Shown here: piece after piece, positions 51,001-63,600 of the stretch
Layout: each line of letters starts with the position of its first letter
Numbering within the stretch: the first letter of the stretch is position 1
From: Atrichornis clamosus
Lineage: Eukaryota; Chordata; Aves; Passeriformes; Menuridae
Length of the DNA stretch: 64,000 nucleotides
Direction of reading: 5' to 3'
Assembly (NCBI GenBank): GCA_013400975.1
Contig: WBMZ01000208.1
Coordinates: 1 to 64,000, forward strand
The notes under the pieces: model-generated
What the model saw: the letters and a program-made list of their open reading frames with translations, nothing else
Database searches by the model: none
What the model was told of the DNA's origin: nothing
Position numbers and translations under genes: made by a program

Positions 51001-54000
51001 TAGAAATAGTTTCTTCCAAACATTTATTGTTCAGCTTAAAACTCTCTGAATAAAACCTGCCTTCCTTTACTTTTTTCTTTCATTATCTGTTTGGGGTTTT
51101 TTTCATCTCTGATGATTAACTCATGATTTCAACGCCCCTTCTTCACCCCATGCAGAAAATTTGCAAATAGCTGTTAGGTAAGTTATTGGCTTCTGGCATG
51201 AAAAACATTGTTCTCCTGCATTAGTGTGCACGGGCAGAAAGACATGTTGAGAAGCTTTATTTGAGCTATGGGGCCAGTGGTATTTTTCTGTGATGCCCGT
51301 AAGGGGATTTTTTCTCCACAAATTCAGCTGAGCTTGCCTGACTCTTGGTTCCAGTCAGACATCTGCAGCCTACCTTTTTTTGGAAATATGTGCCTCCATC
51401 CCCCAAAAAAAGATGAAAATCATGGCAGAGCAGTAAGAAGACATTTAAAACTGAAAGCTTAAAAGCTATATATCCAACTGTCAAAAAAATGTGGTTTTCA
51501 GTGAGGTCAATGCTCACATGATTTGCTTCACCATGAAACTGTAATAGAGAAAGGACTCAGTTGATTTTTACATGGGTTGACATTTTTACCAAGTTTGATC
51601 TTGTCTAGCTGTGGCGTTGTAAAGATTGTCCTTGTTTTTCTTTGCTTTGTTTTCCTAAGGACTTGGAAAAAGCTTTACGCTTTGTAAAAAAAAACCCTAA
51701 AAAACCTTCCAAATAAATAAAAAAACCCCCCAAAAACCGCAAAACAACAAAAAACACCCCGGTTCTGCTGCATTCCATTTTTTTGACAACAAAGTCCAAA
51801 GTTTATTCTCCTCCTTTCTCGAGGTGATCGCGTAGGATCTGGATGCTTCACAGTGCTGTTCTTTCTGCTGTCCTTGTGAGTTACAGTGGTACTGTTATTC
51901 CTATGCTATTTCAAAGGGAGGGCTAAGATGACCTCAGTGCTGTACAGATGATCTCAAGAAGGAACTGGGCTTTTCCAGTAATACTGAGGTGAGGGATCTC
52001 AGTGAAGAGAGCTGCTTCTCTCCTGAGGGAGCTAGCACTTCCCTTGACAGAGCTTTACTTTGGGGCTCCCAAACCAGAGCATAATGCAATGGTGTTCAAA
52101 TTTTCATTGTAAACTCATGAGTATGAAATCCCGCTGTTGCACTTTTTCTCTCATATTTTGTTTACTGAGTTTAGCTTTGGAACAATTTATGGATGAAGGA
52201 TGTCTGATACAGAAAACAGGCATCTTTTTATTCTGCAACAGTGGCTGCAAATTGATATTTATAGTGTCCCTAAATTGATAAGAGAGATATGGAAACCATG
52301 TTCTTCTCTGCTTTTTCCATCATCTCAGTAGACCACTTGGTTATCAAATGATGGTAGACCTGCTGTCTTTTCTTCCAGCAAATATGGCAGGTCTAACACC
52401 TTTGGAAGAAGTATTGGGGAGATAAAAAATCCAAACATTTTTTCAGTAGTAACCCTGCACTAAGGACTAGTACTTACACATCTGCTCTTGTGGTTTACCA
52501 CTGGTGGTTCTCCTCATGCATGTGGATAAAAGTGTGCCTCCATGGCTTTCCACAAGTGTTTCCAGCCTCTGGTCATAATCAATGTGCTGCGTGATCTCCC
52601 AGTTTTGCTTTAGTTATAGGAGGTTACAGGGACAGGGAGGGCAAGTGTGGTGACAGTGTGTCTGTCAAAGTAACTCAAAGACTAATGATCCATGTCATTC
52701 ATATGGACCCCTCTGCCATTATGTCTAATACCTGGTGGCTTCATTGTCCCTCTCATTTTTAATGCCCCAATTCCACTGTAGGAACGTATACATGTTGTAC
52801 ATACAGGGACTGAATCACAGATACCTGAGCTGGTAACACTCAATAAGCAAGCCAGAAGATTATTTGAAGCACAGATCATCTGTACACTTAATTGATTGTT
52901 CTTTCCACGGCCCATGTTTGGTAGTATTTCAGCTACTTTGGTCTGAGGTAAGTAGAGAGGGCTGGCCCTAACCAGTGTTCAGATGAGCTGGTTAGACTCG
53001 CTGGCTTCACAAGCTGAACCAACACCCAGACTTTTTCAGATGGGCACTAGGTACAGGCGGATTAAGTGATTTACCATTCCTGAATCTGCAGCAGAACAGA
53101 GGTGAACACTGTCTCTGACCTCCAAGAGAAGCACATCAACTAGCAAGCCACTGTTTTTCCTCAACCCCCTGCGTGAGCATCATCAATGATCATCACATTA
53201 TGCACTAATGAGTCTGCCTAGGCCTTCATAGTAAGAGTAATAACTGCACCAGTGCAATGTAATTCAGCATCAGAGGAAACTTGTGTTGCTGACTTTTCTG
53301 GATTTCTTATAGGCAGAACCATGTTTTCCTCTGATTTTGGAAGCAAACATGACACTGCAGATCCTACTGCAATTGAAAGAATTGAAAAAGGTGTTGTATT
53401 TTGAATGTTTGGAAGCCTTTGCAAAGATGTTTATATAAAGCATTACAGGCAGCTGTAATTCTGCATGGTACCTCAGTGGGCTGAGCAATTCCTTAATTTT
53501 TTATACTGCTCCACTTAAATGAAAAATCAGCCTCCCACATTGATGTCTCTTAGAAAATTTGGTATAGTGAGTTTTATGGCCTTGTTTCCTGTCTTTGCAG
53601 GGATACAGTGGTGAGTTTCTACATGGTGCAAATTATGGCATAAAGGTGAAAACCTAAGTACTGAAAAGAAACATTATATTTCTTTTCATTATATGTTTAT
53701 TTTCATGTCTGAGAAAATCAAATGAAGATATTCCTTGTGAATCTGAGGAAGAGTACCTAATTCCTACACTCATTCATGACTAAAGCAAGACAATGTCAAA
53801 GTATCATTCTTTATTAAATTTGTGCTTTTCACCACTCAATACTGAAAGTACATTTTCAGTTTATTTGTAAACAAGTTTGTAAGGGCATACATTAAGCATA
53901 CCTGTTGCTTCGGTTTTGCCTTTCATTAGTTTACCCATCTGGCCAACCTAAAAAGAAGAGGTCTAGTCAAGCCCCTGGATATCTAGTGACAGTTGCATGA

Positions 54001-54108
54001 CTTTTAGACAACTCCTTGGTTTCTCAATGTCCTCTCTGTTCATCGTCTACTACACATCTGGACTCAAAAAAAAATCTATAAATCAAAATATTCTGTGTCA
54101 GTGTTAAT
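48001..54108. other. AT-rich non-coding DNA with simple repeats
   Basis: Holds a T-run at 48079-48094 and an A-rich low-complexity stretch at 51685-51761 (A-runs broken by short C-runs). No gene or recognisable transposon otherwise. Confidence 0.55.
51685..51761 (+). repeat. A-rich low-complexity stretch
   Basis: Runs of A are interrupted by short C runs across about 77 bases. No adjacent retrotransposon body is recognisable. Confidence 0.85.
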
Positions 54109-54234
54109 GGCTGGATGAGGCTCTGAGTAACCTGGTCTCGTGGAAGGTTCCCTGCCCATGGCAAGGGGATTGGAACTAGATGATAGTTAAGGTCACTTCC
54201 AACTCAAACCGTTCTATGATTCTATGATTCTATA
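54109..54234 (+). mobile_element. Short CR1 LINE 3' end with intact tail repeats
   Basis: Only the last ~125 bases of CR1 are present, from 'ggctggatgaggctctgagt' to the tail, where the 8-bp unit is repeated ('gttctatgattctatgattc'). An extreme 5' truncation, typical of CR1. It is among the less diverged copies here. Confidence 0.95.
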
Positions 54235-55116
54235 CCTGAAACAAATGTAAACTCTCCCTCTTTGTTTCTCTAATATTTCACACCCTGACTTCTTAAGTCT
54301 TCTTTTTCTTTCTTCTCTTTTTTTTTTCTTTCTATTTTTTATTTTTATTGTGGGAACTAGGTAACATTCTTTCAGTTTTTGCTGTCAAAAATCCTGTTCT
54401 GATCTTATTCTTGAATCCAGTAACAGGCCTACTTCTTTTTCTTCCAGGGAGAAAACTGAAGTTGTTATATAAGCTCTAACTTTTCTCACCATCTGTTGCT
54501 TTCTGATAACTCTGATAATCTCTGTGATTATAAAGTGCATATGCCTTTTCAGAACACCTGTTTTCAAGGGGCCAGGACACAAAGGTACGGGTGTCTTCCA
54601 GCTGAATGCTAGAACATCCTGCTTCACTAGTCCTAAGATAGAAAAAGTGAAGATATTCAGTGAGGCATTTTCAAGTCAGTCACTACAAGTTTGGTAACTT
54701 TTTATACCCACTATGAAAACATGTGGGATTGATTGATTTTGTTCTATCCAAACGAGCTTGTACAGTTAGCTGTGGGATAACAGGTACATCCATTTAATCT
54801 CTTAAAGCGTGAATGTGTGAATATCCTGTACACTCTTAGAGTGAAAAATACCTGGTGAATTACTTCATTAGTAGGAAACTGGCTGTGAATTTACAATGTA
54901 TGAGCAGAACAAATTAAATTCTTTCGCATAAACTATCTGTTGACAATTATTCCTTATGCCTATGTGATGTCTACTTCTGATATTCTTGTGTGAAAATATT
55001 ATCGGGAATACAGTGATCCAAGTAATATTCTGAGTACAGGAAACTAAAAGATCGTGTCTTCCTGCAGATTTGTATCCCATGGCTATTTGATTTTGTGAGA
55101 TCCAAGTGAAGCTTTC
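54235..55116. other. Non-coding DNA
   Basis: A T-rich tract occurs at 54299-54350. No gene recognised; the region lies downstream of the minus-strand frame at 55117-55866. Confidence 0.5.
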
Positions 55117-55866
55117 TCATGGGCAGTATGTGGAAAGAAGGAGATCAAGAAGGAGGCACTTCATCCCCTCTAGGTTTTCTAGCATTGATGACATCTTTAG
55201 TTCCTTCGCCACTGTACTGTTACTTATTATGTTAGTAGGTTCTTTCTTCTGTGCTTCATCATCATCTTGATGGCCTGCTTGATCACTGCTACAAGTGTTG
55301 GATAAATAGATGTTTTTAAGATGTTGACCTTTCCATAAAATAGGTTTGAAACTAGTCAGTGAACTGAAAAACTGATGGTGAGAAAAAAGAGAAACAAATA
55401 TAGACACTACAGTTGCATAAAGGCCCCCAAGGACCTTACCTGCCATGCCAGCACAAAGATGCAGTGGCCCGAGTTCAAGAATACAATTCACAAAAAGCTG
55501 TAGGACAGTGAGTGCGGAAAGGTGGATGCCAAAAAATGAGATTTGCAACAGTGCGTAGACTAAACGGGGAAGGGCTAAACCAGCAAAGAGGTAGTGCCAA
55601 AGGCACTGCATCCAGTAAACCATCTTTCTCCTTGATTTCCATGCCACTACAGCCAGGAACATGAGTATAAAACCTGATGTGTGAAAAGCACACACTAGGG
55701 GAGAACAAGCCGCTGCCTGCTTTTTGCAGAAGAGCTCTTCAGTTAGAGCAATATCTGCAATATGTATGAAGGCTTGATTCCTGAATTTCCTGGATGGAAT
55801 TACACCTCCTAATTCACAGTAGAGGGTCAAGCTAATGCATTTTGCTGAGGTGGGGAGAATTCTAGG
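55117..55866 (-). CDS. Unrecognised membrane-protein-like open frame or exon
   Basis: The longest open frame in the window: 249 codons from after a stop at 55869-55867 to a TGA at 55119-55117. The first in-frame ATG is at 55662 (weak context), which would give about 181 residues; otherwise the segment is an exon or a relic. Numbering codons from 55830, hydrophobic segments lie at about 45-64, 79-100, 102-119 and 125-150. A basic loop WKSRRKM (64-70) follows the first, and a polar, acidic then basic tail runs from about 180 to 222, with an NST glycosylation-type site at 204. Within it, 55673-55440 (234 bp, 78 codons) is preceded by an acceptor-like 'tttcacacatcag' and followed by CAG|GTAAGG, so it could be a phase-symmetric internal exon. 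GC content is above the flanks. No family was recognised; chance remains possible. Confidence 0.3.
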   Translation of the reverse strand, partial: PRILPTSAKCISLTLYCELGGVIPSRKFRNQAFIHIADIALTEELFCKKQAAACSPLVCAFHTSGFILMFLAVVAWKSRRKMVYWMQCLWHYLFAGLALPRLVYALLQISFFGIHLSALTVLQLFVNCILELGPLHLCAGMAGKVLGGLYATVVSIFVSLFSHHQFFSSLTSFKPILWKGQHLKNIYLSNTCSSDQAGHQDDDEAQKKEPTNIISNSTVAKELKMSSMLENLEGMKCLLLDLLLSTYCP

Positions 55867-58800
55867 CTAAGGTTGGAACTAGATACCTCCATCATTCAGC
55901 TGAAAAGCTGTCTCACACTCTAAGCAAAGACTGTCAGCTTGGTTGCTGTCAGCTGTTGCCTGTCTTCAGTAACACAACTTCCAGCACCTTCAGAAAGTTT
56001 AGTTTCCTGATAAGCCAGATACAAATAAACTTTATGTAGGAGACATGGGAAAAGTTGTCAAGCTCTTTTGCACATAAGCCCTTAATGCCTGCACTTTGGA
56101 AAACTTAGTGCTTCTTTAGATTTCCTACTAGTTTTCTGCAAAACATTTTTTCTAGTGAGTGAGACTGAAGGAAGAAAAAAGTGACTATTCTTAGGTTTTT
56201 TGAAGAACAAAAAGTATATCAAGCAAGTTTTCATCTGTAAAACTGAACAGTTTCCAAAAGAAATAGATTTGCAATAGTTTTTAATAGGCTAAAGATAATA
56301 AAAAATGTACTAAAATTATTAAATTAGATGAAATCATATATCTTTTAAGGATGCAATTACTGATAAAAAGCTAAACATTTTAAGTGTCCTGCCTCTATAT
56401 TTACCAGTCCCCCTTGCTTACACTACTTCTCCTTTATTTGTCACGCAATTTGATTTTTCTTACTGACTACTTTAACTGTGATGGGATAGAGTGAGAGTTT
56501 CTGGGGCAACACAATTCCACTTCAGAGAGCATCTATGACTAGAAGAACTTGCAGCCAGCTGAACCCACTGCCCACTAAAGTTAAGGAGTACGTAAGCAGT
56601 TACAAATCTGTAGTTATGTCACTCAGGAATAGTAAACATTAAGAGATATTGTCCAAAATCACAGAATCAAGAGCAGCCAGGAGTACAGACCATGTCTCCT
56701 AGATCTGAGTGCTGTTTACTGACTGTGTTGTGAGCCAATACTCAATAGGCTGCATATCAGGTTTCATTAACCTGGTTGGTAGTTATAGTTGACATAAAGT
56801 ATTTCTGGCAGAACTCAGTGAAGGACTGTACAAGCACTGAATACTGCACAACAAATGTTTAGCCATCTGTTCTGGTGAAACCACAACACCACCCATAACA
56901 ATACGTGCAATACTGTAGACATCAAGCACAGACAGTAAGCATATTCAGTGTGTTATATACTTAGTTAGTCAAGGAAATTATATCTGACTATTTGCATGGC
57001 CAGAGAAATATATGAACAATTCTGTCTCTATACATACAAATAACATCAGTATTAAAAACTTTAATACAACATTTACTTTAGCTTCTTATCTTTGGAAATT
57101 ATTTCCCGTGAAAAAAACCAGTGTTTGTAAGATGATGAAAGACCACATCTTCATAGGATTTCCATGAAGCCTAAACAATGTATTCTGTCAAATCTATAGA
57201 AGTGATGTGGTACGTCTGTGATGTGGAATCATAAGAAGGCTATTTAAGGGATATAAGTTTTCTAGCCCAATCTAATCTTTGAGTTATTAATGTCCTTTGT
57301 AATGGGTTTTGCTGAGAACAGTGTTCTACTGAAACCATCAACTCATTTTTGTGAAGTTTTGTATCTCACTCAAATGGTCAAAACTTAGTGATGTTTCTAT
57401 CTTCTCTGAGCTTCAACTGTCATTGAAAGCCAAAGTTATTAGTCACACAGCTATAAATTACTGGGAAAGATATGATATCTCAAACTCTACTGCATGATAA
57501 ATTGAGCCTGAAAAATCCCTAGGTTCTGTTTTATGAAAAGGCATACAGGGGCTCACAGAGACAACCGAAGAATTGAAAGACTTAAAAGTAAGGATGAGGA
57601 TGGATCTACAGGGCAATAAAAGAATACTGCAGTGTTTATCATGTGATCTTCCCCCTCACAGCAGTATTTCAGAAGTTTGGTAGAGTATTTGAATAAGTGA
57701 ACTAAGTTATCTTGAACACATTATAATAAGTTTATATTGTTCCATGTGGCTGTTATGAATTTGCATTTCAGAGTTACTGCTGTCATATTTAAACTTCATC
57801 AAGCAAAGAATGAAAACAAAAAGCTGCTGATATTTCATCCAGGCCTGTTTTCAAACCTGGTGGTAAAAAGGTATCGAAAGCCAGTCAACAGTGAATCTAC
57901 TCTGCTACAAGGGTGTTTCATGCCATATCAAATTGTCATTGTGCATTGAATTATTATTGGTGTTGTCTGTTGTGTTTTTAGACAGTTATACATTTTTAAT
58001 GAGGACTCCATTCCTTGAATAAATCTGTACCTAAGTAATTGTGTAATTTTTGCAAATATGATCATTAGTCACTCTGATTCATGGGCTTTCTGGAGAAGTG
58101 GGAACTAGGCTTATATAAGTGTCAGGGATGAGGAGAACATGAATGGATATAGTCAGGTAATCAGTTTCTCCTAAATATTTTTTATGATCTGACTGAGCAT
58201 TCAGAAATCTAAAAGATGAATTTTCCAGTGTGACAATCTTTTCCAGAAAAAAAAGTTTGCCCCAACAGGTACACTGTCACCTAATAGAACCTTGTTCAGA
58301 GATTTTTCAACTCTTAGTGACAGCAATTCCAAGGTATCTTGGAACAGTGTATTCCAACTGGAGGCAGTAAATTAGTAAATAAAATAAAACTTGATTTTTG
58401 GTCTTTAATCCTTCAGAAGCCAAGTTAATTGAGATTCAGCAACTATTTCTACTGTATATTACATTGATGTTTCATACCAAAGTACTTTTTACATATCCCT
58501 GGGTAATGCAATCTGAAAGGATTGTATAGTGAGCTTTGATATCAACTGTATATGAGCTTTGACTAAAGAAAAGGCATACAAAGAAAGGCAGATTTAAAAG
58601 AATTTCTTTTCATTTTGAAAACAAAGTGATGGCAGGCAATTCTTTGTGGATTATTAGTAGTTGAGTGATGAAATGTGATATTCAGCAGTATGTAAAGTAA
58701 GACTGGATTGGAAAGTGTGAGGTTTGCAGTACTGAACCTGTACTGTGAAGTGCTCAGAAAGGGCCCTTTGCTTCTCAAGTGCTGAAGGTAATCAGGAATA

Positions 58801-59158
58801 ACTTCAGTGAAATGAACTGAGCAAAATCAGAGTACTTTGGGGGAAAACTGGAACTATGGCATTTCACACTGATTCAGAACAGACTGTATCTCTGTTCTTC
58901 ATATTCCTTGGAGTCCATAACGAATCTGCCAAAGATATCAGATGAGGTTTGTACAGAGACAATAGGTAGAATAAGGCCTTAGTGTAGTAATTAAACATAT
59001 TTGTTTGGTTCCTTGAAACTGGACAGGTATAACCTTACATTGTCATTTAAAAGCTATGTGGACTAAGGTTTTGTAGTCTCCTTCTGTAGTTATTGTAAAC
59101 AGGAAAGGAAATCGGGGGACAATTGATTCAAGTTTCTAGGTACCTTCTGCTCAAGTGG
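55867..59158. other. AT-rich non-coding DNA
   Basis: No gene recognised. A segment near 57225-57280 vaguely resembles an antisense CR1 3' end but is too diverged to call. Confidence 0.5.
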
Positions 59159-59275
59159 GATCATAGAATTGTGGAATGGTTTGAGTTGGGAGAGACTTAA
59201 AGGCCATTGACCAATGGGGAGGAACACCTTCCAATAGACCAGGTTGCTTAAAGTCCCATTCAATTTTTGTGATGA
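59159..59275 (-). mobile_element. Short CR1 LINE 3' end, antisense
   Basis: On the plus strand it begins 'gatcatagaattgtggaatg', the reverse complement of the CR1 tail, followed by 'gtttgagttgggagagactt' and 'gaccaggttgcttaaagtcc'. Only the final ~115 bases of CR1 are present. Confidence 0.88.
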
Positions 59276-59439
59276 ATTTGTTGAAAGATTGGAGCAATGA
59301 AAGTGACAAGAAATGTAACAGCATTATGGGAAAGTACAACAGAAAAGTAGGACTAGAAGGTACTTTTGGTGAGAGGAAGGGCAAGAGGTAGTCCACTGTA
59401 TCCTCTAAGAAAGATGTATCTTGACATATGCTCAGTTAG

Positions 59440-60171
59440 CTTATTTTTAAACAACTTCTCCCTTTCCTTTTTGCAGTTTATTTCAGCAGTTCACTATCTT
59501 TACCAAAGGAAAAATGTCTTTAATTGAATTTTTCATAATATGGTTCTAACCCCATATCTGTTGTACTAGCTGTCATTAGCATGAAAGACAGATTATTCCC
59601 TTCTCTGTTTGGCAGCCATCCTTTGTTATCAGGTACTTCCTTAATCTTCTCTTTAGACTAAACAATTTAATTTTTTTCAGTCGTCCCAATTTTAGCTTAT
59701 ACCATGAGCTAAGCAGATGACAGGTGATTTTCCTGTCCTCTCATTATTCTTCTAACTCTCTCATGGGCTTCCTTATTTGAAAAGCTTTGCTCAAAACTGA
59801 TCCCAATGCCGCAGCTGCCTCAGCATGAAATTGCTTCACGAATTGTGGATTATTATCCTTTCTGTATGTCCTGGAGAGGATGCTACTTTTTTCACGAGTG
59901 TGGTGCTGTTGACTCATATTCACCTGTCATCTGCTGTAATCTCAGACCCTGCTCTGAAGTTGTGTTTGCTAAGCAGTTGTTCTCTTGTCTGTTTAAGTGG
60001 ATTATTCCTGCACAAGTGTAGAACTTGCCCCTTATGTCCTTTTCAATTTCATTTATTATTTCTACTCCGTGTCCCATTTGTCAAAATTACTTTGAATCCT
60101 GTCCTCCAGTCCCACTTTCACATTTCTTACAAATTTCATGAGCATAAACTTTATACCCTAATCTGTGTCAT
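59440..60171 (-). mobile_element. Ancient CR1 LINE remnant, antisense
   Basis: A heavily diverged but collinear copy of the 3' part of an old amniote CR1, read on the minus strand. Plus-strand landmarks in order are 'ttctctttagactaaacaat' (59647), 'ttgactcatattcacctgtc' (59909), 'aagtgtagaacttgcccctt' (60014), 'ttactttgaatcctgtcctcc' shortened to its core near 60085, and 'ttcatgagcataaactttat' (60135). The left boundary is approximate, and the right end is set where the sequence type changes at 60172. No frame survives. Confidence 0.75.
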
Positions 60172-60600
60172 TGTTGTAGTTTGAGCCTGGCGGGAGGCCA
60201 GACACTACCCAGGCTCACTCCCTCCTTGCAGCTGGACAGAGGACAGGAAAAAAACCCTGTAATAAGACAGTTATAAGACAGTGCAGAGGTTTTGTGTTTG
60301 TAGTTCACCATGATTATGGCTAACACTCCTGTTAGGACAGCTGCTTTTGATTAGCCAGAGGTGGAAATTTATGCATTTTACCATCCCGATTGAGACTACA
60401 GTTTAGACTGATAACCTTGGCTGAGCCAGCAAGCTATTGAAAGTCCATTCCCACTCCATAAAAGAAAATGATTAAAAAAAAAAAGGAGAAGAGACAGAAT
60501 GAGGGAAAGAGTGGAATATGATCTGAATTCAGTTCTCCTTACAAGCAGCCAGGATAATTACCGTAAGCAATGCTTAGCACATTTATCTACATTATAACAC
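60172..60600 (+). mobile_element. Possible solo LTR of an endogenous retrovirus
   Basis: The sequence type changes abruptly at TGTTGTAGTTTGAGCCTGGC, which resembles the TG-starting 5' end of LTRs common in bird genomes, including the pattern of a GC-rich motif followed by 'ctcactccctcc'. A TATA-like CATAAAAG lies at 60456-60463, where an LTR promoter could be. The right end is uncertain and no target-site duplication was found. No internal viral coding sequence is present, so if this is an LTR it is solo or truncated. It appears to interrupt or abut the ancient CR1. Confidence 0.35.
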
Positions 60601-63600
60601 ACGGGTGGCCAAGGAGAAGAGATAATGTATTTCTCTGTGTTATATAAACTAAAAAGCAGAGTAATGATTCTTAGAAAAATAATGATCAGAAAAATTATAA
60701 AGATTTTTCTTTCTTATAGAGATAGATATAGACAGTTTAACCTGCTGCAACAGCACTGCCAAACAGACAGGAACATCTGTTTCTGCTGCTTTGACAGGCA
60801 ATGGTTTTAATGATACCAGGTGCCAGGATTATGTACCACTAAAAGATTTGCTTTTTAAGCCCTCAAGTTCCATGCTGGCAAACATCCAGAAGGATCAAAC
60901 TAGAAGATAAATTTCCTATGACATAAGTGGCACACATTTGTTTAAACTGAAGATGTGAGAAGTTCCAGTGCTGCTATGACAGCAAAGAATTCTATTTCCC
61001 TAATTATGGACTAAAGTTTTCTCTCCTGAGTAGCTAAACATGGCTGTTAAAAGCAACTTACTCTCACTATGAAAAGAGTTGTCATGTTGCCTTACTAAAT
61101 CTCTGAGTAAAGAATAGCCTGTCAAAATTTAGAAAAGAAGACTGAATAGTTTAAATAGTCATTTAATTTTGTTCAGTCTATCTTGACAAAGTATTCTCCA
61201 AGAATAAGATTATATGCTTGCTAACCAGTAGAAGAACATTTATATACAGTCAGAGTTCATTCAGCTCATTTGGGATCAGGAACTGAAATTTGCAGTACAC
61301 ATGGCTAGTGAGGTACTGTTTGGGTATATTGTCTGTGTTACTGGCCGGCATTAGAAGCTGACAATTCCTAGTTCGACAGTGTTGTGCCAGTTCCCCTCAC
61401 TTTCATTTGCTGTGTTGTATCTGTGAGCTATTCAACAAAATTCTCTAGAAGGCAGTACAGAGCAGCACTCTTACTTGGGGGAAAGACCTTTTTTCAATCT
61501 GCCACTTCTAAAATAATGTCTAGAGCACACTTTGAAGCACTGAATATCTCTGTACCAGCAAGTTTTTCTTAAATTAGCAGGTCTTTAGTGGAGTTCTACT
61601 TAATTGATTAAATGGCTACGATACCTGATTTATGAGAAAAGATTAATATAACTTTATACGTATTGCTTGGTTAAATTACAATTACTCTGCCTTTAATAAT
61701 GATCTACAGGTATTATTTGAGTAGCATATGATCCTAGGACGGAGGCAAATTGTTCACTGTTATCCAGGGACCTATAACTAGAAATACAGCTGAGAGAACG
61801 ATACAAAACCAACCACCGAGATGATATTTGTGCTCCCTTTAGTCACTTATAAAGATTCATGAAAAACCAATTTCCTTGATAAGCAAGTTCATAGAATATT
61901 CATATCAGAGTATTCCTATAAGGGAGCATACCATTTGTTAGCCTAGATGCCTTCCTTGTATTGGCAACAGCTAAAAATCAACTTAAAAACCCCTTTGGAT
62001 TCAAACCCATCCATTGCACAGACAGAAGCAATAGCAAGTGGCTAGGCAGACACAGCAAGTAGCCAGCCAAGAGTAGATGTTATTCAAAGCAGTAATCAAT
62101 AATCACTTAGGGAAGAGTCATCAGAAAATGCTAATATTAGACTAAGGAAGCCGAGGATGGGGAAACACACTTGCACAGCAAGACAACAAGTCCAGGATGT
62201 GGAAACTCATTCTCTGGATTGTTCTCAGTCGAATAACTTATTTGTTTGTCCTAAGGCTCTACTGGCTGGTGGCATTCTCTCCAGTGAGACTTTATGAACA
62301 CGCCACTCTACTGTCTGAAACGGACTAGTTAAAACCATTCATCCTGCAAGTGTACAAAGCCAGAACTCTCTCTTATACACTGTAGTCATGTCAGAGTTCA
62401 TTCAAATATGACTACTGCTCAAATTTACATCTTGTTTCTTTCAGTTTTGCTTTATGGTGGTTGTTTTTTCTTGTTGTTGATGAGGGGTTTTGTTTGCTTG
62501 TTTGTTTAGTGGTTTTTTAAATGAATGGATTGATTCCATATTTTTGATAAGTGATAGGAAATTCAGACTGTTTTGTGTAAGTGGGGTTTCCTATGTCTTC
62601 TCCTGGTAGAGTGTTAGGTCGGTGCATTACAGATTTTTTTTCCAAGCCAATCTGACTGCTGAAGTAAAAGGCAAATGAAAATAAATTATTTTCCCCTCCT
62701 ATTTATTATTTTTGTCTTTTGGTGGTATCTCAGCTGTGAATGACCAAAGGTAGAGGGTTTCAGTACAAGAAAAAGTTACTCCAGATGGTAATAGACATTT
62801 GGAAGCAGTACTGAGCTTTGTGACCTGTAGATTTTACAGGGTAATTAGAGAACATAGGCCAAGAAAAGGACTCCTGAAAATGGGTGAGGGGAGTCAGAGC
62901 ATAGTCCTGTGAGTCTCGCAAGAGCATTTATTTTTCCTTGTACACTCAGACTGTTTCTAATGACAGGCAGCTCTTATTCACTCATATGCCCCACCTAATT
63001 TGAAAGTGTTTTGACATATATGGGTATGTTCTTCATGTCTGTAGATATATACACACATGCACCTCACCAGCATCTGTTATAGAACAAGAATCCCTCTACT
63101 AATATTTCTGAGTCAGGACTGCTTCAGAAAGATTTAATCACGTGTTCCTCTTTAAAATATATAACTGCTTTTCTGAAATGGGACAGAAGGATGACTATGA
63201 GGGTGATATAGCAGACCCCTTTCCTATTAAAAACCTGCCTTTTTATAGTGAAGTGATCATTACTGCCAGAGCCAGGCATAAAAACTTGGAACCCTATTCA
63301 AATCTAATAGAATCTAATAGGATGCGGGATTTTATATCCATATCTGAAAACTAGGTTTTCACTCTTAATGTATTATCACTGTTTTTATAGACAGACAGTT
63401 CAGTGTAAAATGCTAGAGGAGATGAAACAGAGTTACTTTGATGCAGTTTTTTGAGTTGTAAATTCCCTGAGTTTTATACTGTGATAAACAGCTGCTATGA
63501 GTTTGAGTGTATTTTACTATGAGATTGGAGAATTTTAGAGACATGACCATTGTCTTTTTTTACATGAAAAGGCCTTTAATAAGAATACAGAACAAGAATT

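Noticed and set aside
55430..55670. Resemblance of the hydrophobic frame to TM1-TM2 of bitter taste receptors (GFIL, then WKSRRKM, then LALPRL)
   Set aside because: The spacing between the blocks is wrong, the later receptor hallmarks are not found in any minus-strand frame nearby, and the polar tail does not fit. Kept only as an idea for a database search.
57225..57280. Possible antisense CR1 3' end
   Set aside because: The match is limited to a GGAATCATA-like start and a few scattered bases; below what I can support by eye.
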